In this document: piece by piece, positions 22,829 to 33,894 of the stretch
Numbering within the stretch: position 1 is the first letter of the stretch
How the letters are laid out: every line of letters starts with the position of its first letter
NCBI GenBank assembly: GCA_963921195.1
Contig: OY992539.1
Coordinates: 207,952,035 to 208,016,034, forward strand
Origin: Pegoplata infirma
Taxonomy: Eukaryota; Arthropoda; Insecta; Diptera; Anthomyiidae
DNA length: 64,000 nt
Direction of reading: 5' to 3'
Translations under genes and position numbers: made by a program
Notes under the pieces: generated by a model
Seen by the model: only the letters and a program-made list of their open reading frames with translations
Databases searched by the model: none
Told to the model about the DNA's origin: nothing

Positions 22829-24979
22829 CACTGCGGAACACTAAAAAATAAACAAGAGTTACGACCATCATTTCTATATATTTCGGACATGCTGATTCGA
22901 ATGGCGTACTCCGTTTTTCGATGTATGGTACAGTTTTCTTGCAAAATGTCGTTAAAGATTTGCTGATTTCGAGCCAGTTTTTTAACAAAAAAATTTGCAA
23001 AGTAAATGGTTTATAAATTTTATGACATGAAAAACAAAGATATGACTTGTAGCAACATTTCTTATGCAAATTTGGTTTAAAGCTTTTCAATTTAAGCCCT
23101 TAAATTCGCGAATTTCTTCATATTTTAAGGTTTTCGCGAAATTAACAGCCAAATTTGTCTTTGATAAAAAACTTGCTTTTAATGAATTAAAACTGCATCC
23201 CTAACAATGCGAATAGTGGACAAAAAACAGCTATGTTATATGGACCAACATGATGAAAATCGCGAAAAACCGTTTTTTTGTATATGCCAGCATCACTTTA
23301 CGAGATGATTAAAGGTTCCATCTTTTAGTATATAATGTGGGAACCTTAAACAACTAACTGACCAAAAATTCGGCAAAAAAAGTTTTCATTTGCAAAAGTT
23401 ATCTTAACAAAAACTAGTATTTCAGTGTTTGTGATACAATAATTATAGTTTTTGTTAAGATAACTTTTGCAAATGAAAACTTTTTTGGCCAAGTTTTTGG
23501 TCAGTTAATTGTTTAAGGTTCCCACATTATATACTAAAAGATGAAACCTTAAATCATCTCGTAAAGTGATGCTGCCATATACAAAAAAACGGTTTTTCGC
23601 TATTTTCATCATGATGGTCCATATAACATAGATGTTTTTTGTCCACTATTCGTAGTATCATGGACGCCTTTATGATCCACAAAATGCAAGTTTTTTATCA
23701 GAGACCAATTTAGCGGTTAATTTCGCGAAAACTTAAAAAAATGAAGAAATCCGCGAATTTAAGGGCTTAAGATGAAAAGCTTTAAACCAAATTTATATCA
23801 GAAATACAGTGGGCGACAATACATTGGAAACTTTTTTATAGTAGATGAAATTTGTTAAAGACAAAGTTAACAATACTAACCGTTATAATTATCAAACAAG
23901 TATTATAAAAAAACCTTATGTAGGTAATTTATCAAGCTTTAATTTAAGCTTAATTGCGTCCAGATTGGGAAAATAATGAATGTGTTACGAGGGTCGATGT
24001 GAAAAAGGAAAAAATTTATAGACATTTTTCAGAACATTTTTAAAAAATATTTCCGGGTCGATTTTTTCCAAGTTAAAACATTAGAAATTTAAAAAAAGTT
24101 CCAATAGTTTTTACCAAGTGCTCAAATAATTTTTCCAGCAACCCAAACAAACAGTGGAATATTTTAAGTACAGTAGCAAAAATCCACATTTTTTGACCTC
24201 CAATTCTTTTGACCACCAATTTTTTGTTAACAAAGAAAAATTAAAATTATCTTAATATATCCTTAGCATATACTTAAGTGTACTAAAATTAATAAACAAT
24301 AACATCTTTTCTTTGTTTACAAAAAATTGGTGGTCAAAAGAATTGGAGGTCAAAAAATGTGGATTTTTGGTACTGTACTTAAAAAATTCCACTGTTTGTT
24401 TGGGTTGCTGGAAAAATTATTTGATCACTATGTAAAAACTATTGGAACTTTTTTTAAATTTCTACTGTTTTAACTTGGAAAAAATCGACCCGGAAATATT
24501 TTTTAAAAATGTTCTGAAAAATGTCTATAATTTGTTTCCTTTTTCACATCGACCCTCGTAACACATTCATTATTTTCCCAATCTGGACGCAATTAAGCTT
24601 AAATTAAAGCTTGATAAATTACCTACATAACGTTTTTTTATAATACTTGTTTGATAATTATAACGGTTAGTATTGTTAACTTTGTCTTAACCAAATTTCA
24701 TCTACTATAAAAAAGTTTCCAATGTATTTTCGCCCACTGTATTGCTACAAGTTATATCTTTGTTTTCCATGCCATAAAATTTAAAAACCATTAGCTTTGG
24801 AATTTTTTTTGTTAAAAAAGCAGCTGAAAATCAGCCAATCTTTAATGACATTTTAAAAGAAAACTGTACCATACATCGAAAAACGGAGTACGCCATTCGA
24901 TTCAGCATGTCCGAAATATATCGAAATGATGGTCGTACCTCTTGTTTTCTAAAATAGTGGTTAGTTTTGTCACGCAGTG
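22829..24979. mobile_element. Foldback TIR element with CACTGCG ends, split by a nested element
   Basis: Left end CACTGCGGAACAC (preceded by TA) and right end CACGCAGTG are inverted. The inner arms (for example CGTACTCCGTTTTTCGATGT, CATCACTTTACGAGATGATT, AAAGTTATCTTAACAAAAAC) pair across a ~35-bp loop at about 23410-23450. The right arm is interrupted at 23815 by another TIR element. Without the insert it is about 1.2 kb. The TA/CACTG form suggests Tc1/mariner-like, but the right flank is TT rather than TA. A 108-codon minus-strand frame at 22764-23090 shows no transposase motif. Confidence 0.78.
23817..24739. mobile_element. TIR element CAGTGGGCGA, nested, TA target duplication
   Basis: Ends CAGTGGGCGACAATACATTG and its inverted copy are flanked by TA on both sides (23815-23816 and 24740-24741). 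That is the signature of Tc1/mariner-superfamily insertion. The arms remain inverted through most of the 923 bp (GTAGATGAAATTTGTTAAAG, CGAGGGTCGATGTGAAAAAG, GTTTGTTTGGGTTGCTGG segments). No transposase. Confidence 0.85.
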
Positions 24980-25075
24980 TTATTTACTCTTTTATAGTAC
25001 TTATCCTCTGCTAAACCTTAGTAGTTCTCAGCCAACCCTTATATAAGATAATCTCTTACTTGTCTTACTTGCTTT

Positions 25076-25499
25076 AGAGCCGAGTCACAATTGGAACCAC
25101 ATTCGGTAACCACAAACTGTTTTCATACATTTTGTATGAAAAGCAAAAAATCGCTTTGTGGTCGACCACACTGCCGCCAGAATAGATTCTATTCTATTTT
25201 TGTAGTGCTCTCTCACCACCCTCTCATTTTTCTCAAATTTGTATCAAGTAGCGTTGCCATATGTTCAACAAAATATGTAAATTTTTCCAATTGGAGTTAA
25301 TATATTGTGTGTGTGTTGCACACAAGTAACATTGTATACCTGCTTTTATAGGATAACAAAAGAAAAAAATAGATGTGTGTCTGATATGAGCGTCTTTTTC
25401 TTTATAAAATGTGTCCGGTCGTCTGTCGCTTAATTTTAATGCGTCGCTCTCTCTTTTGCAGTGGTTCGTCGTCGGTGGTGCCAATTGTGACTGGGCTCT
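25076..25499. mobile_element. 424-bp TIR element, AGAGCC ends
   Basis: A 25-bp terminal inverted repeat, AGAGCCSAGTCACAATTGG followed by MACCAC, appears at 25076 and inverted at 25475-25499, with two mismatches. The interior is less AT-rich than its surroundings. The two open frames crossing it overlap on opposite strands and have no domain. The target duplication is not clear. Confidence 0.7.
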
Positions 25500-25689
25500 C
25501 ACTTTGCCTTTGTCCTTAAATTATTATACCTCGTCAAGAACATGAAGGAAAAGGTCTATTTTTGTTAGGCTTCGAGATTTTATTCTTATTTCACTAGATT
25601 AGTTGTATCCGGGCTTAAAAGCCACCGTCCTTGATTTTGTTTTTCTATGAAGTCCCTTCAACTACTTTAAATGCTTTTGCGTGAAAAAG

Positions 25690-25945
25690 AATAATTCTCG
25701 CAGTCGATAGTGATAACAACTTTACTCGACCGTGCGATTTTTAGATTTTCCTACATGCCTAAAATTATGCTTTAATTAATACAAGCTTTTTACGTGTTTC
25801 TTTTACAACACTGAGACCTGAAACCATGAACAAAATCTAAAAAAGGTTGCATTAATCAAAGCGTAAGTTTAGGCACAAAGAAAAATTGAAAAATCCCCCG
25901 TTCGAGCCAAATTTCAATCGCTCTCGACTTCGAGAACTAGCCCCC
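25690..25945. mobile_element. Small foldback MITE with TCGACTNCGAGAA ends, intact copy
   Basis: Left arm ATAATTCTCGCAGTCGATAG... ACTCGACCGTGCGATTTTT pairs with right arm AAATCCCCCGTTCGAG... CTCTCGACTTCGAGAACTA. Each arm includes GCCTAAAATTATGCTTTAAT or its inverse, which resembles the Su(Hw)-like motif. Two more copies at 35830 and 36386 are each broken by another insertion. Confidence 0.7.
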
Positions 25946-26436
25946 GGATTTAATCAAATTTTCATTGCACAGAAAAGCTAGGACCTCCGTTTAAGTTCCA
26001 TCCACGCCTTTGTATAAATTCAACTTCAACATTTTAAAATAAAATAGACTTTGTTTATTAATAATTCATAAAAGGTAAAATGTACATTTAGATTTTCATT
26101 ACAAAACCAACCTAACATTTTCAAAAAAAAAATCTATATAAATTATTTTAACCACTGCACAATGGTCCAGATTATCAAAGAATATTAGTGTTTATGAGCT
26201 AAGGACAAACGCAATTATTGAATAATTGCGTTAAATTCAATTTTGAATATAAACACGGAATGGAATGCGATTTTATATAAAGATTACAATTTTGTAAAGA
26301 AGATAAGAATTATCTTACCTATTTTATATGAACTAATTGTAAGATTTAAAAATCATTTTATATGAACTCAAATTTTATATATGAAGTAAACGTAATTTTG
26401 TATAGAATTAAATTTTGGGTATGAATTAAATATGTG
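25946..26436. other. Unannotated AT-rich spacer
   Basis: No repeat boundary or gene recognised. Confidence 0.45.
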
Positions 26437-26454
26437 GGCCCTACGGTGGGCGTC
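26437..26454 (-). other. tRNA-Lys primer-binding-site-like sequence (degenerate)
   Basis: GCCCTACGGTGGGCGTCA matches the 3' end of animal tRNA-Lys(CUU), GCCCCACGTTGGGCG plus CCA, with about three or four mismatches. It is followed by TTTAAAA, as in the other four minus-oriented sites. Confidence 0.4.
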
Positions 26455-26746
26455 ATTTAAAAAAGGAATTCTTTGTTAAAGCCATCAGTAACAAAGACAA
26501 ATCTATTGAAGAGACCTATTTTATTCTTTAAATCCCGAGAGACCACATTAGTTAGGACAGGAGTATTCGCGGTAATTGACAAGTTTTTATATTTTTATAA
26601 AAGCCGAATTTTTATATATAAAATAAATGTCAAATTTGGTTTTAGCACGACTTATATTTTGAAATTGACTAAAATTTTGAAGGGGAAAAGGCGTGAAATA
26701 ATAAACACATTTATCCAATCATCTCTGACAAACTCCATAGATTTTG

Positions 26747-26764
26747 GCCCCAAGTTGGGCGCCA
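26747..26764 (-). other. tRNA-Lys primer-binding-site-like sequence
   Basis: GCCCCAAGTTGGGCGCCA, one mismatch to tRNA-Lys 3' end including CCA, followed by TTTAAAA. CCA is not encoded in animal tRNA genes, so a primer-binding site of an LTR retrotransposon on the minus strand is the likelier origin. Confidence 0.5.
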
Positions 26765-27281
26765 TTTAAAACCCATTAAGAAGAGCAAAATTTTGATTCG
26801 AATGTAATCTACGACAGTCGATGCGGAGTTCTTGTTCATCAACTCAATATGAAGACTGGGTTTGTCTCTACCCGAAATAATAGACATGGTTCAAGAAAAA
26901 AGTTATAAAACACCTGAAGAATTATAGAAATGAAAATTCAGTTGAACCCTGAGTCAAACTTTCATTTAAAAGTAATGTGAGCTAAATTCGATTATTTTAA
27001 CCCGAGGCGTCCTTCGATCAAAGTTTAAGTTTTTTAGAAAAATTTCCCCATAAACTCTAGGCTTAGATAAAATCCCACCATGGCTTCGGATGGTCCGATT
27101 TAGCTCAAAACAATTTTAAATGGAAGATTGTCTCAATCCCTGTGAAATAGTCAATGATAAAAAATTTTTATATATTTTTTTAAAATTTTTTGATTGTAAA
27201 ACCGCCATTTTTGGAATTGTTTTTAACAAATTTTTAAAGGCGGTATCTCGAAAACCAATTGACCGATGTCAGCAATTTTTA
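26765..27281. repeat. Dispersed 'GGCGCC / CTCGAAAACC' repeat preceding a DINE-like head
   Basis: From about 26990 it contains GAGGCGTCCTTCGATCAAAG, AATGGAAGATTGTCTCAA and TATCTCGAAAACCAATTGAC. These blocks recur at 28430-28870, 37390-37870, 50195-50313 and 52946-53095. Here and at 50.2 and 52.9 kb it ends exactly where a DINE-like element begins. Confidence 0.6.
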
Positions 27282-28328
27282 AACCCTCTAAGCACAGTAT
27301 GGGGGTAAACTCACTTTGTCATTCCGTTTGTAATGCATCGAAATATCGGTCGGGGACCCCATAAAGTATATACTACCTCCGTCCCGAAATATTTTTAACA
27401 TTTCTATAGATTTTTTTGTCCCAAAATAAACTTAACATTTTATTAAGCAGAGTTTTAGTTGAAATAATACAAGATAAAGTTAAAAAAATAATCTTATACT
27501 AATCTCGTGTACTAAAACTGTAACAAAATTAATTAAAAATATTTGCAAGATGTCCCTATTGCATCCATAATGCATTTATTAAAACCCGTTAAAAGGGCCT
27601 CTAGCGTAAAATTTCTTATTTCATACGCCGCATTTTGTAATAATTTTCATCTTTTCGACCATAGTGGACACCATGCCCGTTTGTAACGTCGAAAACAAGT
27701 TGTCTCATTTATCTGGATGCAGTTTATTGCATCCATTTTGCACGTGAATTGAAAAATTGCAAAGCTATAAAGAATTTTTAAATTATTGATATGTCCCGAT
27801 ATGTATTAACAAAAAAAACAAAGCTTTTTCAAAAAATCCTCCATAATCCCAGCCAAAATATAGAAATGTTAAGATTATTTTGGGACGGAGGTAGTATATT
27901 ATTGACCTATGATCGATTTTAAGACATTCTGCGAATGTCCGTCTATCCGTCCGTCCGTCTGTTTGTAGATAACACAATGCAGTCTAAAATAAAACAGCTA
28001 GACTCCTGAAGGTTGGCAAAAATATGTCTCATGTTCATAGTCAGGTTAAGTTCATGAATGGGCAAAATTGGTCAAGGGGGAAAAAAGTTCCCCCTTGAAG
28101 AACTGAACCAACATCTGAAAAATAGCACTTTTTTACATGTTTTTTTTTTTGTATTTTTGGTAAATACATAAAAAATTTGGTGTATTTATCGCGATGGGAA
28201 TAAATATGTCCCCCACTGACCCCCATCACCCCCCCCCCCCTCCAAAAAAAACGCCCCTGACATTTTTTTTCACATTTTGGAGGGTATAAAAGATACGGCA
28301 CAGCCAAATTTAACACTCTCACTTGTTT
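27282..28328 (+). mobile_element. DINE-1-like element (short subfamily) with nested MITE
   Basis: 5' head ACCCTCTAAGCACAGTATGG, then TTTGTAATGCATCGAAATAT, GATCGATTTTAAGACATTC and the GTCCGTCCGTCCGTCTG run. The 3' end has a hairpin (ATACGGCACAGCCAAAT) followed by ACTCTCACTTGTTT. Without the 522-bp insert at 27373 it is about 525 bp. This organisation matches Drosophila DINE-1/INE-1 Helitron-like elements, which are non-autonomous. It contains a C-run at 28228-28240. Confidence 0.8.
27373..27894. mobile_element. Mariner/Stowaway-type MITE, TA target duplication
   Basis: Terminal inverted repeats of about 36 bp start CTACCTCCGTCCCGAAATA and end with the inverse TTTGGGACGGAGGTAG. TA duplications lie at 27371-27372 and 27895-27896. 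The ends resemble the CTCCCTCCGTCCC signature of Stowaway/Tc1-mariner elements. Interrupting the DINE-like element shows which came later. No intact transposase; the interior may hold a decayed relic. Confidence 0.88.
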
Positions 28329-28429
28329 AATATTAAAACATATACAATGGACTTCAGAGTCTATGTGTAGTCAGCAGGCACTTACAACCATGTATCAAAA
28401 GATACATATTTTTTTTAATTTTTTAAATT

Positions 28430-28870
28430 CAAAATTTTGGTGGAAATTTTCTAAAAGTGCAAAACTTTGATCGTAGGGCGCCGCTGGTTAAGATGATTGT
28501 ATTTGGCTGAAATAAAGTTTAAATAAAAGATTGTCTTAAGCTTTATGAAAGCGTCAAGGGAAAGAAATATTTAATTTTGTTTTGTTTTCAGTTCTTGAAC
28601 GTAGAAAAAACCGCCATTTTTTTAAATTTCAAATAGCAATATCTCGAAAACCGTTCGGGAGATTATATTTTTATTCATTTTTTTTTTTTTAAATTTTCAA
28701 AAATCGATAACTTTCATTACCGGACGCCACGGGTCAATTTAATGCGATTGGCCTTAAATTTGTACAACATAAATTTTAGTTCTTGTAGTATCAAAAATTA
28801 GCAAGACATTTAAAATCGTAAAAAAAAACTTTTTTGCCATACAAAAAAACTGCCGCCTTAATGCCCCACG
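28430..28870. repeat. Dispersed 'GGGCGCC / CTCGAAAACCGTTCG' repeat
   Basis: Contains AACTTTGATCGTAGGGCGCC, AAGATTGTCTTAAGC, TATCTCGAAAACCGTTCGGG and ACGCCACGGGTCAATTTAAT. Blocks recur in the same order at 31200, 37390 and 54785. Confidence 0.65.
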
Positions 28871-28880
28871 TTAAGAGTCA
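28863..28880 (-). other. tRNA-Lys primer-binding-site-like sequence (degenerate)
   Basis: GCCCCACGTTAAGAGTCA followed by TTTATAAAA; about four mismatches. Confidence 0.35.
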
Positions 28881-29020
28881 TTTATAAAATATTGATTCAT
28901 GTTTAATAGTTATTAAAATAAGCCGTTGATGAGCCATGTTTAATCTCACTTTACCACATGGTGACTTAAAATTCAAACATTCAGAGCGGGTAAAAATAAA
29001 ATGGTTAAGCGAAGACTTAA

Positions 29021-29038
29021 GCCCCACGTTGGGAGCCA
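29021..29038 (-). other. tRNA-Lys primer-binding-site-like sequence
   Basis: GCCCCACGTTGGGAGCCA, one mismatch, followed by TTTATAACA. Confidence 0.5.
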
Positions 29039-29339
29039 TTTATAACAAAATTAAGACTTTCAGAAATTTAATGCGATAGTGTGTTATCATGACTTAAATT
29101 TTGACACAGCCTTTAATTCGGTTTGTCATTAGGGTAAGAAAAACAAATTACAGCGGACTTTCCATCCTCGTCAAATAATGTAGGGCGGGAATGAGAAATG
29201 TCTTGGAAAAACTCCCAGGTTGGCCGCCGTTGAAGTAAAATATTGAGACTATGGAAATTTCGGTACATTGTTAATGAAGGAGTAACCAAGTGGAACATTT
29301 ACACCAACTAACGACCAGTAAAGGGTGATATCCAGGGAC

Positions 29340-29790
29340 AGGACCTTCATGCACTAAAAAACTGTGTTTTAGGCGCCTAAAATATGCACTAAAAACTCTT
29401 GAAATATGCACTAAAAATCTTAAAATATGCACTAAAAACCATAAATATCCACTTGTTTTTTTACTTTTATTAAAAAAAAAAACATAACATTTGAATGCAG
29501 TCTGGCATTGTATGCTCAGATATTCATAAATATATAATATAAAGGTGTATAAAATGTTATTAAAAAAATAAAAATGTTTTTAAAAAAAATTTAACAAGTG
29601 CTTTAATACAAAAAATAAAAAAAATCATAAAAAAAATTTTAAAATAGCTAAACATACTAAAAAATGTCTAAAAAACTAAAATTTATACAAAATATGACCT
29701 AAAAATATGCATTTATAGCGAAATAATAGCAAAATATGCAAAAATATGCATTTTAAGCAAAATATGCAAAAATATGCACTAACGAATCGA
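29340..29790. repeat. ATATGCACTAAAAA short degenerate tandem repeats
   Basis: ATATGCACTAAAAA-type words recur at 29386-29440. ATATGCA-type words recur at 29705-29780, with an AT-rich interior between them. This may be a single element with subterminal repeats, but clear inverted ends were not found. Confidence 0.5.
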
Positions 29791-30028
29791 TGCCATTTTA
29801 AAGCAAATTCTTTGATTCGCAAAGATATCTTGTTTATGCTGTTCTATGACCAATGGGAAAAAACATGCATTTGCATGAAAGTCCTCTCCTTGGTGATATC
29901 TTATATATACCCGAAATTAACAAAAATGTTATCTCCAAAATCCTATTATAAACACGAAAAAACCAAACTTTAAAAGTTATTATCAAATTCATTTATTTCA
30001 ATGTTCTTTTCTATAGTCAGTTATTATG

Positions 30029-30046
30029 GCCCCACGTTGGGCGCCA
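30029..30046 (-). other. tRNA-Lys primer-binding-site-like sequence, exact
   Basis: GCCCCACGTTGGGCGCCA is an exact 18-base match to my recollection of the tRNA-Lys(CUU) 3' end with CCA. It is followed by TTTAAAGCC. Adjacent LTR boundaries are not recognisable. Confidence 0.6.
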
Positions 30047-31195
30047 TTTAAAGCCTTTTACACAACTTAATTCAACCCTTAGCACCTTCTTAAAGTACAT
30101 ATTTCCCCAATATCAACAAATCTTACTTTAATAAATTTGGTCAATCTGCTCATATTCCACCCCATAGTTCTCAATGACCACACTAACCCATTAAATGGCC
30201 TTTAAATATAAAAAAAACCTTAATTGAAAACGTAAAAACTCATATACAGACAACTGTAATAGAAAGGAAAAAAAAAATAATAACGTTTGACATTAAAGCT
30301 TACTTACAAAAAAAAATCCTAAAAAGGAAGCAAGGCATTTTTTTTTAATATTCAAACAAAGTCAATGGTTAATTGCGCTAAAAAGGACATTAACATTGGT
30401 CATAGTCGTATATTACAGGACAAAATATACTAACATGTATAATACACACATATACATGAACTTTTTTCATATAAACATATAGTCAGGTGACATGCGATGG
30501 CCAAAAAAAATTTTGGTAACCCAACACAATTTTTGGTCAGTGATTTTACAAAAAAATTTGTATTTTTTGTGCATTATATGTGTGTTTTTTCTATAAATAT
30601 TTTTCTAAAAAAACTGTTAAAAAAATATAACATACATTTAAGCGCTAAAAAGAAGCATTTAGAAATTTTTATATTTCAAATAATTATTCGAAAAGCTCCT
30701 AGCAGGGTTTTAAAACGTTGCTTAACTTAAATAAACAAAATTACCACTTCACCTTGCCTTTTCAAAAATACTTTTTTGCCGGCACCTGAAAGTATGCTAT
30801 ATTTTTTCTGCCACTAGTTTAAACTACAAACTCCAAAGAATTTTGAGTTCGACTTTTAAAATTTTGTCTTAAATAAAATAAATTTAGTTTCCTGGGTTAT
30901 ATATAAAACAAAAAAAAAAACATTTTTTTGTTTGTTGTCACATCACTCTTTATATTACAAAGTTTAGGTCAAAGTAGTACATTATACAACTTGATATATT
31001 AAATATTGTGTATGTACCTGCTTAAAAGAGGGAAATATTAAGTGCTGTATGTGTATTTCAAAACAAACCTCAGAATAGTTTGAACATAAAACCAAATATT
31101 TGTTAGTATGTGACAATAGAGTGACAATTTTTCCTTCGACTTTGGAATTTTCCAAGTGTTCGGGCAAATTTTTTGTTTTACTGGAACTAAAACTT
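30047..31195. other. Unannotated AT-rich spacer
   Basis: No gene or repeat ends seen. The 77-codon frame at 30497-30730 is lysine/isoleucine-rich with no domain. One Su(Hw)-like motif lies at 30783. Confidence 0.45.
30783..30800 (-). promoter_or_regulatory. Su(Hw)-like motif
   Basis: Reads CACCTGAAAGTATGCTAT. Confidence 0.5.
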
Positions 31196-31840
31196 ATGTG
31201 TTACAAATTTGAGGTCAATCGGATTTAGTTAACACAATTTGGAGTTTTCAAAATTCTGAAAAATATTTTCCTTGTCACACATCATATTTATAAATTTTAA
31301 ATCGGTCGGGTTTTGGAGATATCGCGTTTGAAATTTGTTAAAAAATTTCCAAAAAGTTGGTTTCTTCCAAACTTTCGTTTAAAATTAATTTTGACCACAT
31401 CAGGACATTTTAGTCTATGAATCCCTTCGAAAAAAAAAATTTTAAGTTTTTGATGAAAATTTTCCAAAAACCAAATTTTTAATCGAAGGAAGCCTCGGAT
31501 TTTCCTCAATTTAATTTTAAATCAATGTTTGTTTTAAGTCTATGAAAGGGGGAAGGAAAAAACTTGTTTTTTGTATAATTCCTTGACCATAAGAAAACCG
31601 TAATTTTTGCAAATTTCAAACAGCGTTTGTTTGATATTTGTGTTCAGCGCATCAAAATTAATAAAATCGGAAGACATATTTTTTTTAATTTTCAAAAACC
31701 TACAAATTTGATCCCCAGGCTCCACGGGTTAATTTGATCTGATTGACCTTAAATTTATTACTTAGGCTTACAAGAATCAAAAATTCCCTATCACTTGGGA
31801 AAATCAGATGTGGAAAAAAATGCCACTCTAATGTGACATG
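31196..31840. repeat. Dispersed 'CTCGAAAACC' family, diverged copy
   Basis: Shares ordered blocks with 28430-28870: TTGAGGTCAATCGGATTT, CTTCGAAAAA, TTAATCGAAGGAAGCC, GCGCATCAAAATTAATAAAA and CTCCACGGGTTAATTTGATC. Strongly diverged. Confidence 0.5.
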
Positions 31841-32159
31841 TATACTTTTTTTGGGTAGGTTTGTGGTAGGAATATTCATGATTATTTGAAGTTTGCTAGT
31901 ATTCATATTCCAGTTGACTTGTATTTGGATATTAAAGTTTTTGGCTAGTTATTTGTAAAATTTTTTAATGAAAAGGTCATATGTAATAGTAAGTATAGAT
32001 GACTAACGAAATGATAGATAGAGGTTACTTTATATTTCTTTTTTAATAAAAAGGTAATGTTTTAAGAATATTTAAAAAAAAAAATAAACTGTAAGAAGAT
32101 AGGTGCGAAAAAACAACTTCAAAACATAGTAATCAATATGCTAGCTCTCTTAAAAAGTT

Positions 32160-33274
32160 TCAAATTATATAATACTGTAGTTCAAAAAATTTCCCTTCTG
32201 GGAAATTATTTTATTTTATCAAGAAAGCACATTATTTTTATATTTTTTGGTTAAAAATTTCGTGAATTTGTTGTAATTATTAATAATTTAAAAAACAAAA
32301 ATTAAAAAATTAAAAATCCTTAAAGGGACATTTTTGGGAAATTTTTAAAAATTCCTAAAATTTGTTGTAAAACTATCAGTTAAGACAGAAAACATTAAAC
32401 TGTATATTTACTATATTTGTTTACATTTCCCTTCAGGGAAATTTTTTATTATTATTTAATATATTTTTTTTTTGCATTTTGAATTAAAATCATTTTTTTA
32501 AGGTTAATAAGTTTCAATTTTTAAAAAAATTCCCTAAAATGGATTTTTTTATCAATAAAAAATATTATTTTTAGATTTTTTGGTTAGAAATTTTATTAAT
32601 TTATTGTAATTTTAAACAATTTAAAAATCCAAAAATTTCCCTTTTAGGAAATTTTTGGAAAATATTTTAAAGTTGCTAAAATTTTGTTGTAAATATATCA
32701 GTTAATACAGAAAACATTAAACTGTATGTTAGCTATATTTTTTTTTACATTTCCCTTCAAGGGAAATTTTTCGTTATTATTTTATATATATTTTTTTAGT
32801 ATTTTGAATTAAAAATAATTTTTTAAGGTTACCAAGTTTTAAGTTTAAATATTTTAAAAAAATTTCCCTAAGAGGGAAATTTATTAAAATTTACAAAAAT
32901 AGTTTTGTTATGATTAATAAATGTAGAAACGATAAAATTGCATGCTAACTATGGTTTTTAAAAATTTCCCTTTAACGGACATTTTTCTATGCCAATTCAT
33001 GATTTCTTGTCCATTAGTAGTTTAAAGTTTACGTTGTTTTTCCACCAGAAACGTTTAAAAAATTAAAAGAAAAAATCCTAAATGGGAAATTTTCAAAAAT
33101 TTGGTGTAAAACTATCAGTTAATACAGAATCTGTATGTTACCCATATCTTTTTTTAAATTTCCCTTTGAGGTAAAATTTTTTATAATTGTTCTATATATT
33201 TTTTTTTAGTACCTATTTTGACTTAAAACAATTTTATTAAGGTTACCAAGTTTTCATTTTTAAAAATTTTTTTT
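32160..33274. repeat. TTTCCCTT/AAGGGAAA palindromic tandem repeat, left array
   Basis: Diverged units with periods of about 320 and 415 bp. CAGTTAAKACAGAA recurs at 32377, 32699 and 33116, and AAGGTTACCAAGTTT or its variant near 32500, 32826 and 33239. Each unit has one or two copies of the palindrome TTTCCCTTNAAGGGAAA. Confidence 0.75.
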
Positions 33275-33292
33275 GAGCGCCACTTTACCACT

Positions 33293-33892
33293 ATGATACC
33301 ATCCAGGGAGTCTTGGATGGGGGACATTCCGGGTAGTGAAGCCACCATAAATTTTTACACAGATGGATCGAGGCTGCACGAACAAGTGGGCTTTGGAGTC
33401 TATTCGGAAGAGCTTGGGTTGAGCCTGGCTCGTACATTGCCAGATCATTGCAGTGTTTACCAGGCAGAAATGCTGGCAATAAAGGAAGTGGTTGACTGGT
33501 TGAGCTGCAATGTCTTGTCTACAACCGCAGTCAACATCTATACTGACAGTCAAGCCGCGGTCAAGTCCCTGGATTCAATGTTTCTGAAAACAAGATCTGC
33601 CCTTAACTGCCGCACGTCTTTAAATGAGATGGCCAAGCAGTTTAACATACGACTCATATGGGTCCCAGGGCACAGAGACATTCCAGGGAATTGCAAAGCC
33701 GATGAGCTTGCAAGACTAGGAACTACCTTACAGGTTCCAACAGAATTGGAATGTGTTGGTATGCCTCTAGAAACTTGCAAGCAAAACCTACGGCTTTGTT
33801 CTGCGACGGAGACTAATCAAAGATGGGCAAATGGATGGACGTGTGAGACAACACGACTGATTTGGCCTTCTCTTAATCAGGGGCGCAAATAA
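33293..33892 (+). CDS. RNase H domain fragment of a non-LTR retrotransposon
   Basis: A 199-residue frame that reads as an intact RNase H fold from the end of a LINE reverse-transcriptase polyprotein. It would cleave the RNA strand of RNA/DNA hybrids. All expected catalytic positions are present: D24 in YTDGS (22-26), E59 in QAEM, D85 in YTDSQ (83-87), H127 in VPGHRDIPGN (124-133) and D137 in KADELA. Residues 34-42 (FGVYSEELG) and the tail resemble fly Jockey/I/LOA-group elements. The frame stays open upstream of the first Met to about 33275, so the start is not a true initiation codon. The reverse-transcriptase and endonuclease domains are missing, and the 3' side ends abruptly in repeats at about 33890. 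GC content is far above its neighbours, and there are no stops or frameshifts, which suggests a young insertion. Expression as a free-standing gene is not supported. Overlapping minus-strand frames are shadows. Confidence 0.85.
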   Translation: MIPSRESWMGDIPGSEATINFYTDGSRLHEQVGFGVYSEELGLSLARTLPDHCSVYQAEMLAIKEVVDWLSCNVLSTTAVNIYTDSQAAVKSLDSMFLKTRSALNCRTSLNEMAKQFNIRLIWVPGHRDIPGNCKADELARLGTTLQVPTELECVGMPLETCKQNLRLCSATETNQRWANGWTCETTRLIWPSLNQGRK

Positions 33893-33894
33893 TA

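Noticed and set aside
22764..23090. 108-codon cysteine-rich minus-strand frame
   Set aside because: It spans the end of a foldback element and outside sequence. The cysteines are not in zinc-finger spacing and no family is recognised.
25076..25499. Short exon pair from the two overlapping frames
   Set aside because: A 25-bp terminal inverted repeat explains the region as a DNA element; frames overlap on opposite strands and lack domains.
33260..33780. Minus-strand frames over the RNase H fragment
   Set aside because: Shadows of the plus-strand frame, which has the catalytic motifs.
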